Shown piece after piece: positions 1 to 9,131 of a DNA stretch of 64,000 nucleotides; the first letter of the stretch is position 1; every line of letters starts with the position of its first letter. The stretch is from assembly GCF_000373565.1 (NCBI RefSeq), contig NZ_KB891842.1, positions 434,001-498,000 of the forward strand, written 5' to 3'. Under the pieces are notes generated by a model, which was not told where the DNA came from, made no database searches, and saw nothing but the letters and a program-made list of their open reading frames with translations. Both the position numbers and the translations under genes were made by a program. This stretch comes from Streptomyces sp. HmicA12. GTDB lineage: Bacteria; Actinomycetota; Actinomycetes; Streptomycetales; Streptomycetaceae.

Positions 1-2862
1 GTCGACACCGCCGAGCAGTTCGAGGACACCACCGCGCTCGTGTGCGCCCTCCTCGAACTCCAGGAGGCCTACACCTACGGCTCCGAACCCCGGAAGTCGC
101 CCGTCGTCTTCGCCCGCATCCTCAACCTCTTCGACGAGCAGCCCGAAGCCTTCGACGAGCGCCTGCGGCACATGCTCTTCTGGCGGTTCAAGTGGGTGGC
201 CAACGCCCTGCTCGCACTGCCCGAGGTGCCGCTGACCAGCCTGCGCCAGTGGCTGGGCGAGATGCGCGACCGGTACACCAAGGCGGGCCTCGACCTGCAG
301 CCCTACTACGGCCAGGCGTACCAGCTCGCCGCGCACCTCGGCGAGGACACCGCGCTCGCCTACGAGCTGTGGGCGAGCCGCACCCGTGACCGCCTCAGCG
401 ACTGCGAGGCGTGCGAGATCTGCCAGCGCGCCCGGTTCCACCTCGCTGCGGGCGACGACGAGCGGGCCCTGCGCACCTGGGAGCCCGTCCTCGTCGGGAA
501 GGACTCCTGCCAGGAGGAGCCCGCCCGTTCGGTCTCGTACGCCCTGCTGCCCCTGCTCCGCACCGGCCGGGTGGACCGCGCCCGCGAACTGCACCTGTCC
601 GGCTACCGCGCCTGCCGCCGCAACCCCTCGATGTCCGGGGAGGTCGGCCGGCACCTGGAGTTCTGCGCGCTCACCGGGAACGAGGCGCGCGGCCTGGAAC
701 TGCTCGCCGAGAACCGCACCCTCTTCGAGGAGGTGGACGATCCGCGGGAGCAGCTCGACTTCCTCACCGGCCTGGAAGTCCTCCTCCGGCGCGTCGACTC
801 CCTCGGCCACGGCGAGCTCCCCACCGCCGGGTACGCGGGCCGCGCCTGGACCGTGGCGGAGCTGTGCGCCGAGGTGCGCGGGCGCGCCGACGACCTCGCC
901 GCCCGTTTCGACGCCCGTAACGGCACCACGGCCCACGCCGACCGACGCCGCTCCCGCCTGGACCGGGCCCCGCTCCTGGACGCGCTGGAGCTGACCCTGC
1001 GCCCGCGCGACCTCGCGGACGCGGCCCCGGCAGCACCCGTCGCCCCGGCCGCGGCACCCGTCGACGTTCCCGAGAGCCTGCCCGAACTCATCCTGCGGGC
1101 GAGGGAGTTGGAGGAGCAGGGGCATCCGGAGGCGGACGCCTGCTGGGCGCGGCTGCGCACCCTCGTCGCCGCTCGCGACTACGCGCACCCCGACGACCGG
1201 GCCGTGGGCACGCTCGTACAGCTGCGGGCCGACCTGCTGATCGACGAGGCGGACCGGGCGAGGAACAAGGACGACGACCGCGTGGCCGCCGACCTCTACG
1301 AAGAGGCGGCGGGACTCTACGAGGACGCGGACCTGCCCGGCGAAGCCGCCGTCTCCCGCGCCTGTGTCCTGCTGGCCACCGCCGAACTGTCGTCGGCCGA
1401 CGACGAGAAGGACGAGAAGGGCGAGGAGGCGAGCGAGGAGGCCGCGGCGTCGGCGAAGGCCGACCGGCTGACCGCCGCGCACGCCTCGATCGTGCGCCTG
1501 CAGGAGGAGACCCACGGGCTCACCCCGCACCAGGAGGCCCGCCTGCTCCGCCTGCGGGCCACCGCGCTCGTCCTGCGGCTTCAGGCATCGCAGGACGAGG
1601 AGCAGGTTCCGCCGGCCCTCGCGGAGATCGAGGTCCTGCAGGAGTTCGCCGCGCGGCACGACATCGTCGGCCAGACCGCCGGCGCCCAGCACCTGCGGGC
1701 CAGCACGTACGCCATGTCCGGCGATCTGCCCGCCGCCGTGGGCGAGTTGGACTCCCTGCTCGACCGGGTGCGCGCGCACGGCCCCGCCTGGCACCTGCCC
1801 CGCGTCCTGGGCCTGCGCGGCCGTGTCCAGCTCGGCCTGCGGGACGCCGAGGCCGCCCACGCGAATCTGGCCGAGGCCGTCCGGCTCGCCGCCGACTGGC
1901 CCGCCGACCGGAGCGACCCCGGGCGCCTGTACGGCGACCTGGCCGAGGCCTGCCTGCACCTGGACCGGCCCGACGAGGCGCTGACGCACCTGATCCGGGC
2001 GGCGGAACTGCACCTGCGCGCGGGCAGCCGGATCGACGGGTTCTGCGCCTACAGCAACGCCGCCAACCTCACCCTCGACCTCGGCCGGGTCGAGGACTGC
2101 ATCGCCCTCCTCGACTCCGTGCTGGCCGAACCGGACATCGCCGCAGGCGAATTGGACGACCGGCTCACCGCCCAGCTGCGGCTCACCCGCGCCCGTGCCC
2201 TGCACGCGGGGGAGGACCTGAAGGCCGCCATGGCGGAGTTCCTCGCCCTCGCCGCCGAGTCGGAGGGCTGGGACGACGACCCCGGCAGCCATGCCATGAT
2301 CGCCGCGGAGACGGCCGTACTCCTCGGCGAGGCCGGTGAGTTCGACCGGGCACGCGACGTCGCGGCCCAGGCCCTCGCCGCCCACGCCAAGGCCCCGCGG
2401 TACGAGCAGATCAGCAGCACCCTGCGCGAACTCGCCCGCCTCCAGGCCCATCGCCAGGGCGCCGAAGGCCTGGACGCCGCACTCGCCGTGCTCGCCGACG
2501 CCGGCCGGGTGGCCGACGAGGCCCGCGCGGCCGGGTACACGGCCCAGGGGCGGCCGCTGGACTCCGCCCTCGCCTACGAACACGGCAGGGTGAACGCCTA
2601 CGCCGGTGCTTATGAGGCGTCGTTGACGGCGCTGGAGGAGGCGCTCGGCCTGCTCGGCGGACCGGCCCCCGGGCACGGTCAGCTCGGCGAGTGGGCCGAG
2701 TGCGTGCGCCTCGCGGGCGTCGTCGAGGGCATGTACCTGGAGCGCACCGCCCCCGCGCTCACCCGCCTCGACGCGGCGGTCGCCCACCTGACCTCCCTCG
2801 GCCACACGGGGGAGGCAGAACCGCTGGCGGAGCTGGCGGCCGGCCTGCGCGACGAGCGGTGA
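1..2862 (+). CDS. Tetratricopeptide-repeat protein (5' end outside window)
   Basis: The frame is open from base 1, so the true start probably lies upstream; GTG at 40 is the first start visible. The visible protein is about 950 residues, mostly alpha-helical, Ala/Leu/Glu-rich repeats of TPR type. The repeats are clearest after residue 350, with repeated A-x-L-Y-x-E-A and A-x-x-x-L-A-x-A-x-x-L patterns. A low-complexity linker rich in Ala and Pro lies near residues 325-350 and an acidic Asp/Glu/Lys stretch near 450. No catalytic motif, signal peptide or membrane segment is visible. TPR arrays normally act as protein-binding scaffolds in the cytoplasm, and the partner is unknown. It converges on the DUF4139 pair. 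The family call is firm; the function is not known. Confidence 0.8.
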   Translation, partial: VDTAEQFEDTTALVCALLELQEAYTYGSEPRKSPVVFARILNLFDEQPEAFDERLRHMLFWRFKWVANALLALPEVPLTSLRQWLGEMRDRYTKAGLDLQPYYGQAYQLAAHLGEDTALAYELWASRTRDRLSDCEACEICQRARFHLAAGDDERALRTWEPVLVGKDSCQEEPARSVSYALLPLLRTGRVDRARELHLSGYRACRRNPSMSGEVGRHLEFCALTGNEARGLELLAENRTLFEEVDDPREQLDFLTGLEVLLRRVDSLGHGELPTAGYAGRAWTVAELCAEVRGRADDLAARFDARNGTTAHADRRRSRLDRAPLLDALELTLRPRDLADAAPAAPVAPAAAPVDVPESLPELILRARELEEQGHPEADACWARLRTLVAARDYAHPDDRAVGTLVQLRADLLIDEADRARNKDDDRVAADLYEEAAGLYEDADLPGEAAVSRACVLLATAELSSADDEKDEKGEEASEEAAASAKADRLTAAHASIVRLQEETHGLTPHQEARLLRLRATALVLRLQASQDEEQVPPALAEIEVLQEFAARHDIVGQTAGAQHLRASTYAMSGDLPAAVGELDSLLDRVRAHGPAWHLPRVLGLRGRVQLGLRDAEAAHANLAEAVRLAADWPADRSDPGRLYGDLAEACLHLDRPDEALTHLIRAAELHLRAGSRIDGFCAYSNAANLTLDLGRVEDCIALLDSVLAEPDIAAGELDDRLTAQLRLTRARALHAGEDLKAAMAEFLALAAESEGWDDDPGSHAMIAAETAVLLGEAGEFDRARDVAAQALAAHAKAPRYEQISSTLRELARLQAHRQGAEGLDAALAVLADAGRVADEARAAGYTAQGRPLDSALAYEHGRVNAYAGAYEASLTALEEALGLLGGPAPGHGQLGEWAECVRLAGVVEGMYLERTAPALTRLDAAVAHLTSLGHTGEAEPLAELAAGLRDER

Positions 2863-2868
2863 CGCCGG

Positions 2869-2904
2869 GGCCGGAGGCAGCCGCCGACGCGGAGGCCTCC
2901 GGCC
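2869..2904. terminator. Hairpin between convergent genes
   Basis: Arms GGCCGGAGGC (2869-2878) and GCCTCCGGCC (2895-2904) form a perfect 10-bp GC stem with a 16-nt loop, starting 7 bases after the TPR stop and ending 29 bases before the converging DUF4139 stop. No U-tract follows, as is usual in Streptomyces. It probably serves both directions. Confidence 0.5.
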
Positions 2905-2933
2905 GACACCGTCGGCAAGCGCTGTAGCCGCCC

Positions 2934-4517
2934 CTAGGCGTCGGACAGTCCGGTGACCTTCCCGCTCGCCGACACCTCGTACACCAGCGTCACCGTGCGC
3001 CGCCCGCCCGGTGGCAGCGAGACGTCCCAGCGGGCGATGCCCTCGGCGTCGAGGCTGTCGGGGGCGGGGGAGCAGGCGTCCTTGCGCAGGCGGATCTCCA
3101 CCTCCGAGACCTCGGAGACCGGGATCCGTTCGCGGAGCGTGATGACACGGTCGTCCGTCTCGCCCGGCCCGGAGAAGCGGGACAGGTGCAGGCGGACGGT
3201 GCGGGTGATCCGGGTGCGCTGGCTGAGGCCCGTCGTGTGCCGGGACTCCTCCGTCTCCCGCGTCACCCGATACGTGTCCGCACTGCCGAACGCCAGCTCG
3301 TGGGCGGCCCCGGGAGCCGTGAAGTCCAGGGTGCCGCGGCCGGTGAAGCCGCTGCCGCGGATCAGGTCCACCGGGCCCGCGAGCAGGGCGTGGCCGGTGG
3401 TGTTGGTGAACCGGACCACCTGGGTCACCAAGGGGGAGAGCTCGGGCGCGCAGACGTACTCGCTGTGCGCGGGCGAGGAGGCGGCGGTGAGCGGGACGCG
3501 GTGGGCGCGGCCGTCGCCGGGCACGGAGGCCGGATCGGGGGCGCGCAGGACGCGTACTTCTCCGCCGTCGTCCACGCCCGGCAGGCCGGTCACCTGCTTC
3601 GGGCCGACGTCGGAAACCGCCTCCTCGCGCAACTCGACGGCGACGGAGGAGCGTTCCTCGGACGACCGGTCCCGCAACGTCAGCCGGTCCTCGACGAGGC
3701 GCGGCGGGGTGGTGGCCGCCGCCGAGCGGGCGGTCGAGAGCGTCAGGCGTACGCCGGACCAGTCCTCGCCGGTGCGCTGCCACACCATCGCGTCGGTCTG
3801 CAGGGTCAGTTCGCCCGCGTCGAGCGTCGCCCGATAGGCGGGGCGCCACAACGCGCAAGGAGTGAGGTGGCTCAGGCGCAGCTCGGCGGGGCCCGCGGCC
3901 GCGGCGCGTACCGTCAGTTCCACGTGCGCGGTGAGCTCGGGCGGGTCCTCCTCCGAGAGGTCCAACGCGTGCCGGGCTTCCTGCAGTTCGGTGTTCAGGA
4001 TCGTCAAACGGTTCTGTGTGACGCCGAGTTCGTCCTCGTGCGTGGCGCGCTCGGCGTCCACCCGGTCCAACTCTGCGGCCCAGCGCTCCTGCTCGGTCTC
4101 GCCGTAGCCGGCGCCCTCGCCGATCTCCCGCAGCAGATCGGCGGCCAGCCTGCCGAGCAGGTCGAGGCGCGCCCGGCTCCTGTCGCGGCGCTGCTCCAGC
4201 GTGCGCCGCTCCTCGTCGAGGGCGTGCACGTGGTGGCGCAGCGGGGAGTCGTCGTCGGCCGGCGGCCGGGGCCCGCGCGGGGTCCAGGCCCGCACCACCC
4301 GCACGTCGAGGACGGTGGCGTCGGCGCCCGTGAGCTCGGTGTGCAGGCTGCGGTCGACGGCGAGGGCGCTGATCGGGCCGAGGCGCAACTGCTGCACACC
4401 CGGGACGAGTTGGAGCTGTGTCGAGCGCTCGATGTGGGCGCGGTCCTCCAGGCAGGTCACCGCGGTGACGGGCAGGGGAACGGTGGGCGGCGCGTCGGGG
4501 GCGAGGGATGTGGTCAT
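2934..4517 (-). CDS. DUF4139 domain protein (mucoidy inhibitor MuiA-like)
   Basis: 527 residues, with the two-part layout of the MuiA/DUF4139 family. An N-terminal beta-rich DUF4140-type region (about 15-75) is followed by a long coiled coil (about 90-165, many E/R/L heptads such as EEERRTLEQRRDRSRARL). The C-terminal DUF4139 beta-sandwich has W-x-P-x-Y, QRTGEDWSGVRL and LSTARS motifs. The biochemical role of the family is not established. ATG at 4517 lies 6 bases downstream of the stop of the related gene at 4524-6566, so the two are surely co-transcribed and probably arose by duplication. No signal peptide is seen. Confidence 0.85.
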   Translation of the reverse strand: MTTSLAPDAPPTVPLPVTAVTCLEDRAHIERSTQLQLVPGVQQLRLGPISALAVDRSLHTELTGADATVLDVRVVRAWTPRGPRPPADDDSPLRHHVHALDEERRTLEQRRDRSRARLDLLGRLAADLLREIGEGAGYGETEQERWAAELDRVDAERATHEDELGVTQNRLTILNTELQEARHALDLSEEDPPELTAHVELTVRAAAAGPAELRLSHLTPCALWRPAYRATLDAGELTLQTDAMVWQRTGEDWSGVRLTLSTARSAAATTPPRLVEDRLTLRDRSSEERSSVAVELREEAVSDVGPKQVTGLPGVDDGGEVRVLRAPDPASVPGDGRAHRVPLTAASSPAHSEYVCAPELSPLVTQVVRFTNTTGHALLAGPVDLIRGSGFTGRGTLDFTAPGAAHELAFGSADTYRVTRETEESRHTTGLSQRTRITRTVRLHLSRFSGPGETDDRVITLRERIPVSEVSEVEIRLRKDACSPAPDSLDAEGIARWDVSLPPGGRRTVTLVYEVSASGKVTGLSDA

Positions 4518-4523
4518 GGTGGG

Positions 4524-6566
4524 TCAGCTCCTCCGGTTGCCGCCGGTGAGGGCCTTGGCGGCCGGGATCCGGATCTCGTAGCCGCCGTCGAGCTCGGCGG
4601 TGCCGCCCGCGGGCAGCTCCACCCGCCACAGGCGGGTGCCGGGTGCGTGCGGCTCGCCGCTGTCGTCGCCGTGCTCCGGCGCCGTCCAGCCGGCCCGCTC
4701 CTCGACACGGATGTCCGACTGGGAGGCGACGGGAACGCGCTCGCGGACCTCGACGGTGACCGGCCGGGAGAGCCGGTTGGCCAGCTCCACGTGGATCCGG
4801 TGGTCGAGCACCGTGGTCGTGTTCCGCAGCCCCGCGGTGGATTCGCGCAGCTCGGTGCGGCGGCCGACGCGGATCGCCTCGGCGGGCCCGAGTCCCACGC
4901 GGCCGGTGCCGCCGGGAGCGAGCGTGGGCAGGGCCGTCGTCGGCAGCTGGTCGTCGTCGACCGTGACGTCCACGGGGCCGGCGAGCAGTGCCTGACCGGT
5001 GGAGTTGGTGACCACGAGGGTCGCGTAGACGGTCTCCTCGACGGACGGCGCGCAGACGTACTCGGTGCGCAGACCGACCGGGAGTTCCGTGACGGTGACG
5101 GTGTGCCAGGTGCCGTCGGAGGGGATGTCGGCGGGGCCCTCCGTGTCGTACCGGTGGTCGAAGGATCCGGCCGACTCGCGCGGCCGCACCGCGTGCCCGG
5201 GCAGCGCCAGCGAGTTCACCGACTCGGCGCGGCGCCGGTACTCCGTGGCCACCGGGTCGACCGGCGTCCCGGGCGCGAGCAGGCCACGGCGGCCACCCGG
5301 GCTGTCGGGCCCGGCGAGGACCAGGTCCGCGTAGTCCAGTTCGGCTGCGCTGGGGCGCGGCGGCCCGGGCGGTGGCGGGGGCGGTGGCGCGGCGGGCGCA
5401 CCGCCGGGCGCCGCGGGGGCCGGCGGAGCCCCGAAAGCGGGAGGAGGGGGCGGGGGAGCCCCGACGGGCACGGGCGCCGGGCCGGGCCGGGGAGCGGAGC
5501 CGGCCGAGGGAGGCGCAGCCCTGCGCGGACGGGCGGCGCGGGGCGCGTCGGAAGCGGCCCCGGCGACCTCCCCCGCCGGCGCGTACCCCTGGCTCTCCGG
5601 CACGTACCCACCGACGGCCCCCGGGTCGAGACGGGCCGGCCTTCGCCGCTCCGCCGTGTCGTACCCGGCGAACAGGTCGCCGAGCCCCGCGGGAGGCTCA
5701 CGCCAGCCGGACGGCGCGGGGACGGGCTGACGGCGCCCGATCCGCAGCGAGCGCAGGGTCGGCACCCCGGTGGGGCGCAGCAGATCCGCGGTGGACAGCC
5801 CGAGGCGCACACCGGTCCAGTCCTCGCCGGTGCGCTGCGCGACCGAGGCGCGCAGCAACAGCCGTCCGCCCCCTTCGTCCTGATGGTGCGTCAGGCGGTA
5901 CGAGGGTGCCCAGACCGCGCCCGGAACCCGGTACTCGACCGCGATCTCCACGGCCGCCGCGGTGGCTCCCGCCACGGTGAGGTCGGCCGAGACCGTGGTG
6001 TGCACCGGAGTGGACGGCGTGTCCGTGGAGGCACGCGCCAGGCGGTCGCCGGCGATGTCGAGTTCGTGCTCGATCCGGCGGAGTTCCTCGTCCAGCTCGA
6101 CGAGTCCGCAGTGCAGGGCCGCCAGCCGTGAGTCGACGAACTCCGCGAGCCCGAGCCACGCGTCGACGGGGGTGCGGCGGTGCGGGTCGTCGCGCTTGCG
6201 CGTCGGCGGGACCGGGCGCAGCGCGGAGACCTCCTCGATCCGCCGGGTCTGGCGCTCCCGGCGGACCTCGGCCCGCCGCCGCTCCTCGCCGAGACGCTCC
6301 ACCTCGCGGAGCAGCTCCGGCGGAGCGTCCGCCGCGAGCGGCTCGGCCTCGACGACGACGCGGGCCTCGACGACCCGCACACCGGCGGCGTCCACCACCT
6401 GGGCGCGCAGGGAGCCCGGCTCCAGCACGCGCGGCAGCCCGCTCACCCGCACCCGGCCGTCGGCCGCCACGACGCCGCGGGCCAGGCGCCGGCACACCGC
6501 GCCACGCGCGTGCACCACGACCGACGTGAGCGTTGATTCCCACGGCTGTGCCACCGCGTCCGTCAT
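4524..6566 (-). CDS. DUF4139 domain protein with Pro-rich insertion
   Basis: 680 residues from ATG at 6566, chosen because GGGGGAGGG sits a few bases upstream; the frame runs further upstream but without a comparable ribosome site. The architecture matches its neighbour at 2934-4517: N-terminal DUF4140-like region with VVVHARGAVCRR, coiled coil near residues 70-180, and DUF4139 domain with W-x-P-x-Y and QRTGEDWTGVRL. It differs by a long Pro/Ala/Gly low-complexity insertion at about residues 345-410, with runs of seven prolines, splitting the C-terminal domain. The insertion looks like a disordered spacer or SH3/WW-like ligand. It is the first gene of the two-gene unit. Function unknown. Confidence 0.82.
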   Translation of the reverse strand: MTDAVAQPWESTLTSVVVHARGAVCRRLARGVVAADGRVRVSGLPRVLEPGSLRAQVVDAAGVRVVEARVVVEAEPLAADAPPELLREVERLGEERRRAEVRRERQTRRIEEVSALRPVPPTRKRDDPHRRTPVDAWLGLAEFVDSRLAALHCGLVELDEELRRIEHELDIAGDRLARASTDTPSTPVHTTVSADLTVAGATAAAVEIAVEYRVPGAVWAPSYRLTHHQDEGGGRLLLRASVAQRTGEDWTGVRLGLSTADLLRPTGVPTLRSLRIGRRQPVPAPSGWREPPAGLGDLFAGYDTAERRRPARLDPGAVGGYVPESQGYAPAGEVAGAASDAPRAARPRRAAPPSAGSAPRPGPAPVPVGAPPPPPPAFGAPPAPAAPGGAPAAPPPPPPPGPPRPSAAELDYADLVLAGPDSPGGRRGLLAPGTPVDPVATEYRRRAESVNSLALPGHAVRPRESAGSFDHRYDTEGPADIPSDGTWHTVTVTELPVGLRTEYVCAPSVEETVYATLVVTNSTGQALLAGPVDVTVDDDQLPTTALPTLAPGGTGRVGLGPAEAIRVGRRTELRESTAGLRNTTTVLDHRIHVELANRLSRPVTVEVRERVPVASQSDIRVEERAGWTAPEHGDDSGEPHAPGTRLWRVELPAGGTAELDGGYEIRIPAAKALTGGNRRS

Positions 6567-6695
6567 CTTGATCCCTCCCCCTGGGCGTGCGGGGGCGAGC
6601 ACGCCGTTGATCACGGCGCCGACCCCCGTCGAAGGGTACGCCGCGGAGTGCGCCGGCACCCCAGAGTTGACGCCGGGAGCGGACCGAACGCCCTG

Positions 6696-7376
6696 TCAGT
6701 CCGCCGGGAGCGTCTCGGCCAGCGACCGCATCACGGGCTCGCGCCGGATGTCGATGTGGGAGAACGTGAGGGCTTCGGCGAGCCGCGGCCGTCCCGCGCC
6801 GATCGCGTCACAGATCTGCCGGTGCTCGGCACAGTGCTGCTCGGCGCCCCGTTCGGTGGCCGTGAGCCGGAACAGCCAGTGCATCAGGCCCATCGACGGC
6901 TGGAAGGAGGACTGCAGCAGGCTGTTGCCGGTCATGGTGATCAGCTCGGCGTGGAAGGCCGTGTTCGCGGCCGCGATGCCGGCCGCGTCACCGTGCCTGG
7001 TCGCCGCCTCTGCCTCGTCCATCACCTTGCGCAGGACGCCGTGGTCGCCGCCGCGCGCGACGAGCTCGGCCGCCCGTCGCGCGGCGAACACCTCCAGACT
7101 CAGCCGGAGGTCGAAGAGTTCGTCGACGTCGCGCAGGGTGAGCCGGCGCACGCGCGCGCCGCGCCGCGGCTCCAGGACGACGAGCCCTTCGGCGGCGAGC
7201 CGCATCAGGGCCTCGCGCACCGGGACGCGCGAGACGCCGAGTGCCTCCGCCAGTTCGCGTTCGCGAAGGCGCGCGCCGGGTTTGTACGCCCCGGAGTGGA
7301 CGTGCGCCCTGATCAGCTCCTCGGTGCGCTCCACGTGTGAGGCGCCGGGCGGTTCGGCCACCTCGGCGAGCGTCAC
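6696..7376 (-). CDS. GntR-family transcriptional regulator (FCD domain)
   Basis: 226 residues from GTG at 7376, which overlaps the stop of the upstream amidohydrolase as GTGA, so the two are translationally coupled. An N-terminal winged helix (about residues 10-75) carries the GntR signature GARLRERELAEALGVSR followed by VPVREALMRLAAEGLV. The C-terminal all-helical FCD effector domain has the metal-binding pattern D-x(3)-H (FHAEL) and later histidines, including CAEHRQI. FCD regulators usually repress a nearby catabolic operon until a carboxylate-type ligand binds. The three GGTATACC palindromes at 8957-9102 are its likely sites, making it the regulator of the amidohydrolase and ABC operons. 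Confidence 0.9.
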   Translation of the reverse strand: MTLAEVAEPPGASHVERTEELIRAHVHSGAYKPGARLRERELAEALGVSRVPVREALMRLAAEGLVVLEPRRGARVRRLTLRDVDELFDLRLSLEVFAARRAAELVARGGDHGVLRKVMDEAEAATRHGDAAGIAAANTAFHAELITMTGNSLLQSSFQPSMGLMHWLFRLTATERGAEQHCAEHRQICDAIGAGRPRLAEALTFSHIDIRREPVMRSLAETLPAD

Positions 7377-8869
7377 GCACCTACCTCCGTCGCGGGAACG
7401 CGGGACGCGTCGAAGGCGGGGAACGTCGGTGGGAAGAGCGCGGCGGTGTCGCGCCGCTCGGTGTCGCGTTCGCTGTACGCCGCGCGCATCCGTTCGAAGA
7501 GGGCCTGCGCGTCGTGGCGCAGAGCGTCCAGGTCGATGCCGGGCAGTCCGCCGTCGACCAGTACCGGGCTGCCCGCGACGACCGAGTCCGTCGCCTGCCG
7601 TGCCGTGCCGTTGAGGAGGAACGTGCGCACCGGGTCGTCGAGCACCCCGTCGCGGATGTCGTCGAGGGAGAAGGCGACCAGGTCGGCCTGGGCGCCGGGC
7701 GTGATCCGGCCCAGGTCGTCGCGGCCGAGGGCGCGGGCGCCGCCCAGCGTGGCCGCCTCGACGTAGTGCTCGGCGGGCGCGGCGTCCGACCGCCGCTCGG
7801 CGATCTTCGCCAGGTGCACGCCGACGTCCATGCCGCGGATCAGGTCCGGCGGGAACGAGTCCGTGCCCAGGCAGAGGTTGACGCCGGCCGCGCGGTAGGC
7901 GCGGAACGAGTGCAGCATCTCGCCGTAGCGCAGGGACGTCTGCGGGCAGTGGATCACCGAGACGCCGCTGCGGGCGAGCAGGTCCAGGTCGCCGCGGTCC
8001 TCGCCGTGCACCGACGGGTGCCGGTCGATGGTGACGGTGTGCGGGATCAGCAGGTTCGGGGTCAACAGGCCGTGTTTGCCGAGGAGTTCGAGCGGCGTCA
8101 TCCCGTGCCGCCGCTGGATGATGTCGCGCTCCACCAGGCCCTGGAGTGCGTGCAGCCGGACCAGGACACCGCGCTCGCGTGCGATCCGGGCCGTCTCGCC
8201 GAGCAGTTCCTCGGTGAGGGTCTCGATGCGGCAGGGCAGCAGGACGCCGGTGAGCAGCGGGTCGTCGAGTTCGGCGAGACGGTCGAGGAAGCGGACCGCG
8301 TCGCGCAGGCCGGCCCGGCCCTCCTCCTCGTCGACGGCGACGTCCCGGGTGCCGTCCGGCAGGGCGACGTTGACGCCCGAGCGGTAGGCCGGGCCGAGAT
8401 AGCCGCGCAGCCCGATCCGGCGCGCGGTCCGCGCCATGTCGACCAGTTCCTCGTACGGCTCGGCCCAGCGGCTGTGCACCTCGGAGGCGATCGGCATGAA
8501 CGTGGTGATGCCGTGCAGGGCGAGCTGGGCGAGGGCGTACGCGCGGATCGTCGCCCGCTCCGGCGGGGTGAACACGTCGTGGCGGTGGTGGGTGAAGTAG
8601 TCCAGCGACCACTGCAGTCCCGGGCCGCGCTCCGGGCCCGCCCAGGAGTCGAGGACGAGATGGTCGACGTCGGTGAGTGCGTCGAGGTCGATGAGCCCCG
8701 GCATGACCAGGGACTCCCCGAGGTCGCGCTCCCGGTCGACGTCGCCCTCGTAGCGGGGGCCGACGTAGACGATCCTGTCGTCCTCCCACACCACCTCGCC
8801 GTCCCGCAGCAGCGCGTGACCGCCGCCCTGGTGGGCGAGGATGTGCCGGGCGCGCCAGCGGGTGCGCAT
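7373..8869 (-). CDS. Amidohydrolase, chlorohydrolase-like (atypical first metal motif)
   Basis: 498 residues with the composite beta-domain plus TIM-barrel layout of the ATZ/TRZ/cytosine-deaminase amidohydrolases: start near DGEVVWEDDRIVYVGP, barrel entry MPGLID at 56-61, and the end-of-family TPGAQADLVAF at about 390. Later ligand positions look intact: H240 (RLHA), H277 (IPHT), H307 (HCPQ) and D337 (GTDS). The usual HxH after PG-L-I is absent; residues 61-70 read DLDALTDVDH instead. Such enzymes hydrolyse ring C-N or C-Cl bonds of cyclic nitrogen compounds in the cytoplasm; the substrate here is unknown. It is the first gene of the leftward unit with the GntR regulator and is divergent from the ABC importer, so likely repressed by that regulator. 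Confidence 0.82.
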   Translation of the reverse strand: MRTRWRARHILAHQGGGHALLRDGEVVWEDDRIVYVGPRYEGDVDRERDLGESLVMPGLIDLDALTDVDHLVLDSWAGPERGPGLQWSLDYFTHHRHDVFTPPERATIRAYALAQLALHGITTFMPIASEVHSRWAEPYEELVDMARTARRIGLRGYLGPAYRSGVNVALPDGTRDVAVDEEEGRAGLRDAVRFLDRLAELDDPLLTGVLLPCRIETLTEELLGETARIARERGVLVRLHALQGLVERDIIQRRHGMTPLELLGKHGLLTPNLLIPHTVTIDRHPSVHGEDRGDLDLLARSGVSVIHCPQTSLRYGEMLHSFRAYRAAGVNLCLGTDSFPPDLIRGMDVGVHLAKIAERRSDAAPAEHYVEAATLGGARALGRDDLGRITPGAQADLVAFSLDDIRDGVLDDPVRTFLLNGTARQATDSVVAGSPVLVDGGLPGIDLDALRHDAQALFERMRAAYSERDTERRDTAALFPPTFPAFDASRVPATEVGA

Positions 8870-8956
8870 GTTGCCTCCTGGGGTTCTTTGTCCTGGGACG
8901 TGTGCCGGTCACCGCCCGACGGTGTCCGACGGTCCGTGATCGTGATCGTACGAGTT

Positions 8957-9102
8957 GGTATACCGGATGGGAAGGGCGAGTTCGGGGCAGCGCACCCCGG
9001 ATCCCGGGTGGCGGTGAATTGTCCCGTTATCGAGGGCGGTTGAAGTCTTCGGTATACCAAAATCCGGTCACCCCTACCGCCCGCCCGCTCTCTTGGTATA
9101 CC
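8957..9102. promoter_or_regulatory. Three GGTATACC palindromes, likely GntR operators
   Basis: The perfect palindrome GGTATACC occurs at 8957-8964, 9051-9058 and 9095-9102, each with T or TT on its left. All lie in the 262-bp divergent region between the amidohydrolase (start 8869) and the ABC permease (start 9132). Centres are 94 and 44 bp apart. FCD-type GntR proteins typically bind short GT-x(2-3)-AC dyads of this form. The third copy lies 30 bp before the permease ATG, which argues against a start at the in-frame TTG at 9093. Confidence 0.75.
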
Positions 9103-9131
9103 GTCCGGGCCAACCTTCCCCCGAGCGCCGA

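Noticed and set aside
3186..6131. 981-codon open frame on the plus strand
   Set aside because: It lies antisense to the two DUF4139 genes. Its translation is a low-complexity Gly/Arg/Ala/Val mixture without motifs, a by-product of high-GC codon bias.
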